NCBI GenBank assembly: GCA_948567375.1
Contig: OX419755.1
Location: 72,854,944 to 72,918,943 of the forward strand
From: Lunularia cruciata
Lineage: Eukaryota; Streptophyta; Marchantiopsida; Lunulariales; Lunulariaceae
Direction of reading: 5' to 3'
DNA length: 64,000 bases
Each line of letters starts with the position of its first letter. Within the stretch, counting starts at the first letter, position 1. This document shows, in pieces, positions 12,701 to 22,542 of this stretch. The translations under genes and the position numbers were made by a program. The notes under the pieces were generated by a model, which was given only the letters and a program-made list of their open reading frames with translations, searched no databases and was not told where the DNA came from.

Positions 12701-15700
12701 ATGTTCGGAAAAAGGCTATTTGGAAATGTACTGTATGTTTCAGATTACACCAAGAACTTGAAATCAGTACATAGCCTCATGGAGTATGGTGTGGATGTTC
12801 TGTTTGAAAGCAACAGAAATCAATGTACTTTGAAGAAAGGAGAGCTGGTCCTTGGGTATGGTACTGTCAAAGGGAAGCTGTTCAAGTTGATGGAAGCTGA
12901 TGGTTCTGATTCTGCATTGGTAGCAGAAAACAGAAATGATATCTATCTCTGGCATTTGAGGTTAGGGCACTTGTCAGTGCAAAACCTATATGGTTTAGAG
13001 AAGGTAGTGGATGTGTTGAACTAGATCCCAAAGGAAAACTCGAGTTCTGCATTGGGTGTGCAGAAGGTAAGGCACACAAGGCTCCTATTCCCAAGAAATT
13101 TTCATCTAGAGCTTATGGTATTCTAGATGTCCTACATTCTGATGTATGGGGATACATGACTGAGAAGTCATTGAGTGGAGCAGCCTACTATATTTCCTTT
13201 GTGGATGATTACAGTAGAAAGAGCTTTATCTATCTCATGAAAAGCAAGGATAAAGTGCTGCGAAAATTCCAGAAGTTTGTAGCCATGGCTGAATTGCAGA
13301 CTGGGAGGAAAGTCAAGCAATTGAGAACAGATGGAGGCAGAGAGTACAGGAATGAGGAATTCGTCTCTTTTCTGTCATAAAAAGGAATCCTCCTTGACTG
13401 TATTGCCAGAGACAGTCCTGCACAGAATGGAGTTGCAAAAAGGTTGAATAGGACACTGGTGGACAAAGCATTGGCAATGCACCAACATGCCAAGCTGGAG
13501 AGAAAGTTTTGGGGTGCTGCAACTAGCACTGCAAATTTTCTTAGAAATATCAGTGGTACCACAACATTGCAAGGAAGAACTCCTGAAGAATGCTGGAGTG
13601 GTAAGACACCTAATCTTTCAGCTTTGAAGGTCTTTGGATGTCCTGCCTATGTTCATATCCCCAAGGAGCAGAGGAGGAAGTTCACAAAGAAGGCTGAGAG
13701 AATGTTTTTTGTAGGATATGAAGAGGGACTGAAAGGATATCTTCTGTACAATCCTAAGTCTGGACAGATCATCAGAAGTAGAGATGTACTCTTTGATGAA
13801 TTGAGGACTTGGAGTGAGAACAGTGATGAGTTGCAGAAGCAAGTTGATCAGTTTGATCAGCCTGATCAATCTATCTTCCCAAGCTGCAGAGTCAGTTTTT
13901 CAGATCAATCATCAGAAGAGCAATCTCTACGTGAAGCTGATGGTTCACCAAAGGAGAGTCTGAAGGTGTACAAAAGAAGGCCTAAACAGACAGTGGTTTC
14001 TGATTCTGATACTACAGAAGATGACTCCCACAAGCAGACTGCAGATGCAGAATCTCTGAGTGAGACTCCAGAGATGTCAAGAGATGACATGAATCTTCTG
14101 GGCACAGAGCCAAGAAGATCACAGAGAGATAGAAAACCTATTGACAGAGTTGGTCTTCTATCAGAAGAGATGTTAGATGAATCTTACATCTGTCATGAAG
14201 ATTGAGATCCAGACACTTTACAGCAAGCTATGCTCAGACCAGATTCGAGTCAGTGGGAGTTGGCTATAGCAGAAGAGAAGAAGTCTCTTCAGACTAATGG
14301 TACATGGGTACTAGCTGATTTACCACCAGGTAGGAAAGCAATTGGCTGCAAATGGGTTTTCAGGATCAAATGGGGAGCTAAGAATGAGATCCTGAAGTAC
14401 AAAGCAAGACTTGTTGCAAAGGGCTTCAATCAGAAAGCATCAATAGATTATTCAGAAACTTTTGCACCAGTTGCCAGGTATGGATCTACTCGCATGCTTC
14501 TAGCTCTTGCAGCAGAGAGAGATTGGGAAGTGGAGCAGTTAGATGTGAAAACAGCCTTTCTCAATGGAGATTTGAGAGAGACTATTTACATGGATGTTCC
14601 AGATGGATATACTGAAGGCAAAGGAAAAGTATGTTTGCTTAAGAAGGCTTTATATGGCCTTAAGCAAGCTCCTAGAGCCTGGTATGAGAAACTGGACTCA
14701 TACTTGAGAGAGCAGGATTTCAAACAAGCAGATGAGTGTGTATACTAGAGATGATGTATACATAGCTGTATATGTAGATGATCTGTTACTGTTGGGGAAC
14801 AGTGAATGTATCAAACGAGTGATAGATTTCTTGTGCTCTGTTTCTGAGATGACTATCCTTGGTCCTGTAAAACTCATTTTGGGAATCAAAGTGAGCAGAG
14901 ACAGAGAAGCAGGATGGATCCGGATCAGCCAACCACAGTATGTGAGATCCATACTAGCGAAGTATCAGATGACAGAGGCAAATCCTGTCTCTACACCTCT
15001 TGATCTGGGGTGGAAGCTCAACAGAATCATAGATGGGGAGGTGAATCTCTGTGACAAAGTGTTGTATCAGAGTGCTCTTGGTTCTCTAATGTTTATCATG
15101 GTAAAAGACCAGATATATGCTATGCAGTGGGAGCACTAGCTAGATATACTAGCAACCCTGCACAAGTACATTGGAAAGGTATAAAGAGAGTATTCAGGTA
15201 CTTAAAGGGTACTCAAGATGCATTCTTGGAATACAAAAGGCAAGGTAACATACTTGCTCCTACTCTTGAAGCATATACAGATGCTAGTTGGGGAGATGAC
15301 ACAGATAACAGCAGATCAACTAGCGGATATATAGTTATGTTTAGTGGTGGAGCAATCAGTTGGCGTAGTAAACAGCAAACATCTGTTGCACTGTCTACTA
15401 CTGAGGCAGAATTTATGGCTGCTACAAATGCTACTCAAGAAGTCATCTGGAACAGGAGACTTCTTAAGGAGCTGGGTTTTGAACAGGAAAGTACTACTAC
15501 ATTGTATTGTGACAATACAGGAAGTATAGCACTCAGCAAAAATCTTGTACCTCACCCAAGAACTAAGGACATTGAGATTAGAAGAAGATTTGTAGAGGAG
15601 AAAGAAAAGGAGAATGTTGTGAAGTTAGTTTACTGTCATACACAGGAAATGATAGCAGATGTGTTTACAAAAGCATTATCTAAAGATAAACACATAAAAT

Positions 15701-16787
15701 GTGTAGTAGAGATGGGAATAGTCTTAAACTCTCATTAAGTGGGAAGGATAGTTTAGTTAATCTCTCTTTTAGAGATTTCTTTTGTTTTTAAAGTTTTGTT
15801 AGAATCCTTTAGAAATCTTGTTAAATATCTTCTACTTAGGGTAAAAAGAAACGGAATTTTAATTAGGGTTAAGTAAAGCAACCCTCTAAGGTTTACTGAA
15901 GTGTATATAAGAGTGCTTTTTGTTCCTGTTTCAATTAGTTTTTCAACAAAGGTGATTCCCAACACCTTTTCCTTGCATTTCACGAAATCTTGAGTTGCCT
16001 AACATCATCTCAGGATTGTCTTTTGATATCTCAGTATTAGAGGCTACTAGTGTTGCGTGAGAGAACCTACTTGATGCTTGTGAGCTGTGATACAAAGAGA
16101 GAGGTCTAGTATTGCAGTAGTGATGTCTGATACATCAGAGATAAAAGAGAATGATAGACCTTCCACTTTAAAGAGTAGGAAGTATGGTTCTTATCACATA
16201 GTTTATGACATTTCATTACGAGTGTCTGTAAATAGTTTGCTTATGCCAATACTTTAATTCTGTTGTCAGGTTATTGTGTTGTAGCAAGAATGTTATGTAT
16301 GCGTCTGTTCTTCACCTGCAGGAACTTTTACTGATCATTCACGTTCCCATCAGGAGTAATGGTAGCATGGGCCGGGATAGAACACTTCCGATTAGGCATG
16401 CATGAAGCTCCACCAGAAGAAGATGAACCAGATGATGTCCGGGTAAGCAGATCCAGGGCTTTTCTTGGATGCATATTCTTGTACTACAAACTTCCTATTA
16501 TCTACTTGGGTTGACGATACAGGGAACGTAGAATCCATTTAGGTCTCGTAACAAGCATTAATGAGATTGCGTACTCCTGGATCCTGAGTCATTCCTTTTA
16601 CTAATTTGAGACTGCCACTTGCTGTGGACAATGACAGCTTGATCTGCGACCTAGATGGCAGCTTGGAGATATTTTTGAAGACGGTCAAAGTGAAGCACGA
16701 TCTCTGAAAAAGATGGGCCAACATCCCTCATTAACTGCTCAAGTAAGGACATTTCGGAATGGAGGGGAGCGGGAGCCAGTGAGTTAA
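6721..16787 (+). CDS. GCP1: Organellar tRNA N6-adenosine threonylcarbamoyltransferase (Gcp1/OSGEPL1/Qri7 type), 14 exons
   Basis: Exons are 6721-7011, 7235-7279, 7544-7618, 7744-7840, 8059-8149, 8457-8506, 8770-8852, 9130-9237, 9687-9778, 9952-10030, 10570-10653, 10750-10864, 16354-16442 and 16638-16787. They sum to 1,449 nt in one frame (482 residues). All introns are GT-AG and phases match at each junction. The exon 10 start could instead be 9940. Residues 1-77 are Arg/Ser/Val-rich and read as an organelle transit peptide. Then come LGIETSCDDTGAAV (about 84-97), GPGLALC, the metal-site motif HHMEAH (about 190-195), VSGGHN, SYAGLKNQV, VVSGGVASN and CTDNGVMVAW. This family transfers threonylcarbamoyl to A37 of ANN-decoding tRNAs; plant Gcp1 is mitochondrial and needed in embryos. 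Length matches plant homologues. Intron 12 (10865-16353) is swollen to about 5.5 kb by a copia element in the same orientation. Confidence 0.93.
10360..10510 (+). repeat. Hairpin-repeat family member in GCP1 intron 10
   Basis: A direct duplication of TTGGTTACCTTTCATATGCA is followed by GAGTTCTGGATCACCCGTTC and CTTCTGCTCTCATCTCCTAG. This is the core of the repeat family that recurs in the bZIP and PP5 introns. The right stem arm is mutated here (GACCAG instead of GAACGG), so the hairpin is damaged in this copy. Confidence 0.65.
10951..11402 (+). repeat. 5' LTR of copia element
   Basis: It begins TGTTAGTTTAG and ends GGTTCTTATCA, so it has the TG...CA ends usual for LTRs. A TATA-like GTGTATATAAGAG lies about 160 bp in, a plausible U3 promoter. 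It aligns along its length with 15746-16196. The left boundary is fixed by the CATAG target duplication. Confidence 0.92.
11403..11416 (+). other. Primer-binding site matching internal initiator tRNA-Met (half-tRNA primer)
   Basis: GGTTATGGGCCCAC directly abuts the 5' LTR end. It is the exact complement of nucleotides about 26-39 of plant initiator tRNA-Met (GTGGGCCCATAACC, through the anticodon), not of the tRNA 3' end. Drosophila copia is known to prime with a 39-nt 5' fragment of tRNA-iMet cut in this place. Use of that mechanism here is inferred from the match. Confidence 0.75.
11459..12480 (+). pseudogene. copia gag region, interrupted
   Basis: The first open stretch (11459-11725) begins KTNYKAWALDVKTIL, resembling copia gag N-termini of the NYxxW type. 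After a stop at 11723-11725, a second (11731-11991) carries LPSSYDSVLVALQ, the usual gag LPxxYxxLxxxL motif. A CCHC zinc knuckle (CYFCHEKSH, then four residues and C) should follow at about 12121, but its last cysteine is separated from the rest by the insertion at 12162-12325. The region downstream to 12480 leads into the protease. Stops and frame changes make gag nonfunctional. Confidence 0.7.
12162..12325 (-). mobile_element. Inverted partial LTR (U3 fragment) inserted in the gag zinc knuckle
   Basis: This is the reverse complement of the first part of a related LTR, from its exact terminus (CTAAACTAACA at 12312-12322) to the TATA region (ATACACTTTAGC). It is flanked by a 17-bp direct repeat, TCATATTGCAYTCATAT, at 12145-12161 and 12326-12342, with one mismatch. 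The flanking repeat lies inside the zinc-knuckle codons, so the reading frame before and after reconstitutes the knuckle. Copia integrase normally makes 5-bp duplications, so this did not arise by ordinary integration. Confidence 0.75.
12507..14205 (+). pseudogene. copia protease and integrase region, broken
   Basis: The protease active site reads WFLDSRAISHIC at about 12544-12579 where copia elements have WFLDSGATSHIC; the DSG glycine has become Arg. After a frame change, the GAG-pre-integrase segment LRLGHLSVQNLYGL appears near 12957, followed by a TAG at 13022. Integrase shows HSDVWG (first Asp, near 13138) and RTDGGREY (second Asp, near 13325). It is cut by a TAA at 13378 and then shows NGVAKRLNRTLV, where the catalytic Glu expected before the arginine is Lys. 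The remaining frame to 14205 has the Ser/Asp-rich linker that normally precedes reverse transcriptase. Confidence 0.85.
14230..15738 (+). pseudogene. copia reverse transcriptase and RNase H region, broken
   Basis: The frame at 14230-14748 carries KWVFRIKW, KARLVAKGFNQ, DYSETFAPVA, EQLDVKTAFLNGDL and LKKALYGLKQAPRAWYEKL, the standard copia RT blocks. It ends at a TAG, and a shifted frame (14732-15139) supplies the intact YVDDLLLLG catalytic motif and ILGIKVSRD. A third frame (15127-15738) is RNase H with YTDASWGDD, SRSTSGYI, STTEAEFMA and YCDNTGSIAL. Individual motifs are well preserved, but two frame breaks mean no intact polyprotein can be made. Confidence 0.92.
15746..16196 (+). repeat. 3' LTR of copia element
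   Basis: It aligns with the 5' LTR from GGATAGTTTAGTTAATCTC to GGTTCTTATCA. The expected initial TG is GG here, and a purine run AAGTGGGAAGGA immediately before it serves as the polypurine tract. CATAG follows directly, matching the duplication before the 5' LTR. Confidence 0.92.
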
Positions 16788-19689
16788 AAGTTTAATTGCT
16801 TCGTCCCGTTTGAAGGTACGTTACATGTTTATTGACATAGTCACTTCTCCAAAGGTCAAGGGCGTACACAGAGGCCAAGAATAGCTCCGGTCTGGTGCAT
16901 ATCTCCCTTATATGCGATCTACTTCTCGGGAATCACCGACGGAAGTCTCATTAATTCTTAGTTCCGTTACTAGGTCCTCGAAATATGTTTCCAATGCAAC
17001 TTTTCAAGTAAGATTGTATTGAAGACTTTCGTGAATTTCGCGGAATGGCTTTTTGTAAGTGCCCAATTTCAAGTTTGTCAGTCCAAACGCATGAATACAG
17101 TTCCAGATACTCAAAGGTCCACGAGCTTGAAGTCCGCAAATTCATCTGTCGCACGTTGGACAGTCCACAAATTTGACTCACGCAGGACGTTTTCACTCGA
17201 GCAATCTCAACACATACCTAAAACTAGAACACTGAAGAGTTGGGGGACCACTGAGATGTACAGTATCTGAGCTACACCAAAAGTTAGGACCTGTGCTGTA
17301 AAGAAGGTAAAGTGAGTTCATGTGTCGGTTGTTTCAATTTCTTTTATCACGGACGGAGAATGTACTTTCAAGGGGACTGGGTAACTTGATGGCTCTGCCC
17401 CTTCGTTCAGTTGCCCTGTCCTGCTGCTAAGTATACAAATGCACAAATGGAAACTGGCACTCCGAATTCAAACGACAACAGTAGCTACTTCGCGTTTGAC
17501 CAAGACATCTTTCCTTTGATGCACATTTCCCTGCCCGAAAGTCTTCAGTTTGCATACATGCATCTGCCATCTGGAACAGCCAGTCTCTCGTTCTTACGTC
17601 TTTCAACTTTACACCTTTACAGGAGCACCAGTAGTCCATTCCCGGAGCTGGTCGTAACTCAGGCAAGATATGCCATACGTGGATAATCCATGTCAGAGCT
17701 CGGTGGTGTTGTTGAAGAGGATCTCCGTACCCATAGCATACACTCCAACGTATAATAGTCTCACACGTAAAAGATAATTGAGTCAGAAGCAGCTTATGGT
17801 GGATGCAGCTCCACATTCTGTTTGATACTTGTTCCGAAAGTCAAACTCAAATGGGCCGGCATTTATGTGTAGATTTCCACCAGTCTGTTTATCTTCACAG
17901 TCCAAAAATGCCTTTTAAATTCCCCGTGAAATCCTTGTAGGACTTTTCCAGTTTCAACTCCCAGTGTCCTAATATTTTAAGCAAATGGGTCTCATTCTGC
18001 GCAATAACGCTTTTAAGCTAACTCGAATGCAGTCTGTATCTCAATTCACCACCTCAGCGCATGTCCTCTGCTCTACGGTAGGTGTAAGTCTGAACTGCTG
18101 CCGGCATTGTCTTGTACTTATCGAGAGGGACGGATCCTTCCCCGAGGAAAAATGCTGCTGCATCAAAATCAACTTTTGCACACGCATCGAACTCCACTGT
18201 TCCCAATTGATCTTCTAGCTTGCTCTCTTAAAACGGACGTTCGCACATCGAGCTACAGTGCTCCATTTGCTTACTCGTTTGCTCTCTCCAGTTGGGAGTC
18301 CTTGACACTAAACTACATACAGTATTTTCAATTGCTGCTATGTGGTCGCTCACCAACAGTCCTGTTCATAAAGAGCTCAATCCCGACACTATTTGTGATC
18401 GTTATAGCAGCCGCTGACTGTTAACCTCACACCAGGCTTATTGCCAAGCCTAAATTGCCCATATGGCAGGGTGGATGTAAGTCAACTACCCACGAGACAT
18501 GCTTCATACACCAAGTCCCTCCACAAACAAAGTGGCAAAAGCACTTTCTGTATTAATTGCTGTTCTAGAGTGAAGAAAATTCTCTCTCAGGCGTTGAAAT
18601 TCTCTGTAATTTCCAAATCAGGATTCACAGCCGAGCAAGATAGAGCTTGGACGGACTCACCCCCGAATATTTCCCAGAGCACCTCTATACAACTGTCGAG
18701 AGATCGGAGAGTGGGTCCAAAGTTAGTTACTGGGCGTAAATTATGCCAAAGAACATCCCATCTTATGGAATATTCCTCCGCTCCTCGTCCTCAATATCTC
18801 GTTCTCAAGGCATATATACATATCTCCAGGGATTTTCACACGACCGTAAAACCAAAAAATAAACCAGAGTAAAGTAAAACCCAAGAAACAAATTTGACAT
18901 TCATTTTGTCAACGTACCCACAGGCACAAGAGTCATGTGAGGCTATAGGCTCGCAGAAGTAATAATAAAGAAATGAGGCAGTGAATCTAATCTACCTGTA
19001 CTCGACTCGAACATATAAAGAACCAGAGAGGCTAAAAGACGAAGTAAAAGGTCCCCCCCTCCCAATTGATCAATATTATTAGTTTATTGCGTGAAAAGCG
19101 TACGTAGGTGAAAGAGTCAGTCATAAAGGCTTGGGAGCAAAGAGCTTGAATGCACGCTCTGAAGTCGTGCATGCTTTTGTTCTCGTCCTTGTGATTGGAG
19201 ACTACGAGCTCTCAGATATATAATGATGTCTGAAATCTTTATTGATTTACGCTGTTCCAGATTTGAATTGTCAAACTTCAACTCAATTGAGCAACAACAT
19301 CAACAACAACTGAGGCTTTTTATCCTCCTCTGTAACTCGTGGGTTTGTGCGAGTGTCGAGAGTCGCAGCACCATTAGTCTTACTACTTATTTACGACTAG
19401 ACACGTTCACCAATTCATTACCTTGAGCAAGTCAAGTCCTACAGCTGACAACAAGACCACGACGGCCCTCCTCCTCTCTGGTGTTGTAAATTTCTACCAC
19501 TGAGACCTTCTTCACAAAGCGCTCGACGTTTTCAACCAAACCGTTGCTGCGTGATGTTGTTTCCGTCAATTCCATGTGCTGCAGTCTGTGATCTGGTGCC
19601 GATAACTCAGGGCGTGAAGCTTTTAATGTTTCGTGGTGCACCACTTAGAATGATATTAGCATCGCCTTGATTTCTTGCGTTTCCCTCTG

Positions 19690-19724
19690 GTTGTTGTTGT
19701 TGTTTTCGTTTTCGTTTTCGTTTC
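19690..19724. repeat. Compound microsatellite (GTT)n-(TTTTCG)n
   Basis: GTTGTTGTTGTTG runs directly into four TTTTCG-type hexamers. It is a simple-sequence repeat with no associated gene seen. Confidence 0.85.
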
Positions 19725-22518
19725 CGTCAATTGCAGTTTGCAGGAGTGCTAAGAGATTATATCTCTTAACGTAACTAGGGGATATTTTAGATCACTTCTT
19801 ATGCATAGTGAATGATATTGATCCACATTAATTAGGATTTCACGTTAACTGGGTGTTAAACTACTCATAGTCTGGAACACACATCCCAAGGCGGTTTTCA
19901 ATTATAAGACTAACAATACATTATTATTAGATTACTCTTCAAAAGTAATCTTAATTAGTGCTAAAACACTACAAAGTACAAGGATAGAGTAATCAAAGCG
20001 TTTTGAAGTGCGTACTAGGTTCAAAGTTAATATTTTTCTCATTTCTATATAAAAGAACTCCACAAGTATTCGGTAATATTTTATAATAATTCCATCTGTT
20101 TAAAAGACCAATAATAAACCTGAGTCATTGGTCTGATAAGTAGCGTGGATGAGACTACTAAAATTGAATTTGATTGAAATGAATAGAAATGAAATTGAAA
20201 ATCATATACAAAATACACGTTTAGAAATGTAAAGGATGACTTTGAATTTTGGGACTTTAAAAGCATAGGCAACAGTATATATTGCAAATACACACTATAT
20301 ATTCAGATAAAAGCATATACAATGAGGTAAACTAAAAGGTGTGCGTCATGAGGCTCTTGGTCAGATGCGTGACATGGATTCTACTTGATTGATTTTGACG
20401 CTCTTGAAGCTGGTCCTCAGGATTCGAGAGAAGGATTTGGTCTGTGCCGCAGCATGGTGTTGTGTGAATTCTAGTGAAGAACTACATGGTGTGCTCGAAT
20501 TGTGATATGCTATTGGGTTGTCACAATAGGGTGTCATGTAACGAGAATCCAAGGTTTGGATAAGAGATGAAGGAAGAAAGCAGTTCGAAAATTCCCTTCA
20601 TCAAAGGAAACGAATGCATAATTGGTTTCCTTCGATCAGCAACTGCCCGATCATGTTTACACAAAATCCAGTAGCTATAAGGGAACTCAACAAACTGAAA
20701 ACACCTCTCTCTGCTTACGAACAAACCATGGTAAGGAGCAGACAAAGCCTTTTCTTCAATGAGTTAAGACAGCCCTCAAGACCCACATCATTTCCGCTCA
20801 TCATCATCTTCATTATCGTCATGACAATGCAATACCTCTATCTGCTACTGACAAGTCGTTCAGTACGTAATCATGACAACAATCGTCTCCTAAACCACGA
20901 GAGCCACAGTAGAGGCAAACCAACGAGAACTGAAACGCACGAGATCAGTATCACTCTACTGTGCGTGGAGCACTACGAACCCCCTGGAAGATTGACTTGA
21001 ACGCAGTTCAAGTCAAGCTCAGGTGTCGATCAGCATCCCTATCAATCAGACGGAAACACCGTTACGAGAAATGTGATAGGACTCTGATGTATGCACCTGT
21101 TCATACGAGAGAAAAATTGACAGGAGAATCCACTGCGTACATTGTAGTGGGTGCTCGGGCACGCCAGTTGCTCACTACAGCAGTGTGTTACTGTAGTATC
21201 CGTGTAAGAGCCAGAAGTGAACTGGGAACTACAGTACGATGATGAGGAACAGATGCACAAAATCGGGCTCGAAGGACGGACCTCAACCACGTAGCTGAGG
21301 AACGCAGTTTCCGATTATGCGAATGACTGTCATTGTGGAGGAAGAAGAGTGGAAACGGAAAGGTGTATTGGAGTGGGCCCTCAGATTTCTGAAGAAACAA
21401 GTCGCTTTCTTCATCGAGAATGAATGTGTGAAGGGGCAAAAGTTGCAGGATTAATGCTAGTTCCCTGTAGGGGATTGTGTCTGTATGAGTGTATGAATCC
21501 ATGATTCCTTGATCTATTCGAGCGAGCAAGGAGCATCTTGCTCATATCCATGATTCCGTGATGGAAGTTGACCGAGCAAGGTAGTAGAAATGTTACTAGC
21601 AGCGGTCGATGCTGGATGAAATTACGTTCACAAGAAGGCCCGATGGAGAATGTTTATGGCGAAATCTTTTTGTTCGTTTGTGGCCCACTCTGAAAGCCTA
21701 TTGTCCAAAATAAGAGTCTTTCACTGCAATGACACGGTCTCGTGGGGCCCGAAGAAGAACGACAATCTTTGCTCGACAGGCACACTATGCGGAACTCTTC
21801 GGGGAGTCAAAGCTGATTCTCTTGTCTTTTCTGGCCCTACGCTCTCGATCTACAGTGGTCAGTTAGATGCCTCCTCTGTTTGCTCATCGAGCATCGTAGT
21901 ACTGTTGTAGTCCTAATCCTACTTTCGAGCCATAGTTTCTTTCATTTCTGAGTTGATGCTGAACAATATGCAACCTCCAAAGCTAACAGCTATTAAGGTC
22001 ACACCACATCTCAATCGCGATCTGATCCTACCCTACTGCATGTCGAGTGGGACCGTGTAATGCCTGTAATCTCAAACGGGAGAGCAAGGAGGAAGGGTGA
22101 TCCTAACTATAATCAGCAGACTCGAGGCGTTTCGATTGGCCTCAACAAATTGACTGGGGGTATAAGGTACTCATTACTATGCTAAAAATCTGCCTAGCTT
22201 TGTGGCTCTCTATGAACGATGCGATTGAGATACCTGAAAGGATCCCTTACGCTTTTACGTCTTGAGAATTGCATCTCCTCGTTGTTTTCAACGACTTTCA
22301 ACGAGGGAGTGGATTTTGAAACCCTATCTATGTGGTAGTCGTCGCAAGCGTCGGCTTCGTGTGTCCTTTCTAACGGGCCGCTTTCTAAAGGGAAGAATGA
22401 GTACGTTTACCAAATGTCCGACGTTCAAATTTGTGTTCTCGTTGAGGCACATGTCGGCATGACAACAAGATCGTGGATAATTTCGTTGATGCGGCTATAA
22501 GATAAGACGTCATAGTCT

Positions 22519-22542
22519 AGAGAGAGAGATAGAGAGAGAGAA
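22519..22542. repeat. GA-rich microsatellite
   Basis: The tract is an AGAGAGAGATAGAGAGAGAG-type run. GA tracts occur in plant promoters and 5' leaders, but no gene is evident downstream. Confidence 0.8.

Larger units (their letters stand above)
10951..16196 (+). mobile_element. Ty1/copia LTR retrotransposon, complete but inactivated (5,246 bp)
   Basis: The element is bounded by direct LTRs (10951-11402 and 15746-16196) and flanked by the 5-bp target duplication CATAG at 10946-10950 and 16197-16201. Internal domain order is gag, protease, integrase, reverse transcriptase, RNase H, the Ty1/copia (Pseudoviridae) arrangement. It sits inside GCP1 intron 12 in the sense direction and would be removed with the intron. 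The LTRs differ at roughly one base in ten by eye, so the insertion is old. Stops, frame changes and lost catalytic residues show it cannot move on its own. A 164-bp inverted piece of a related LTR interrupts gag. Confidence 0.95.
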
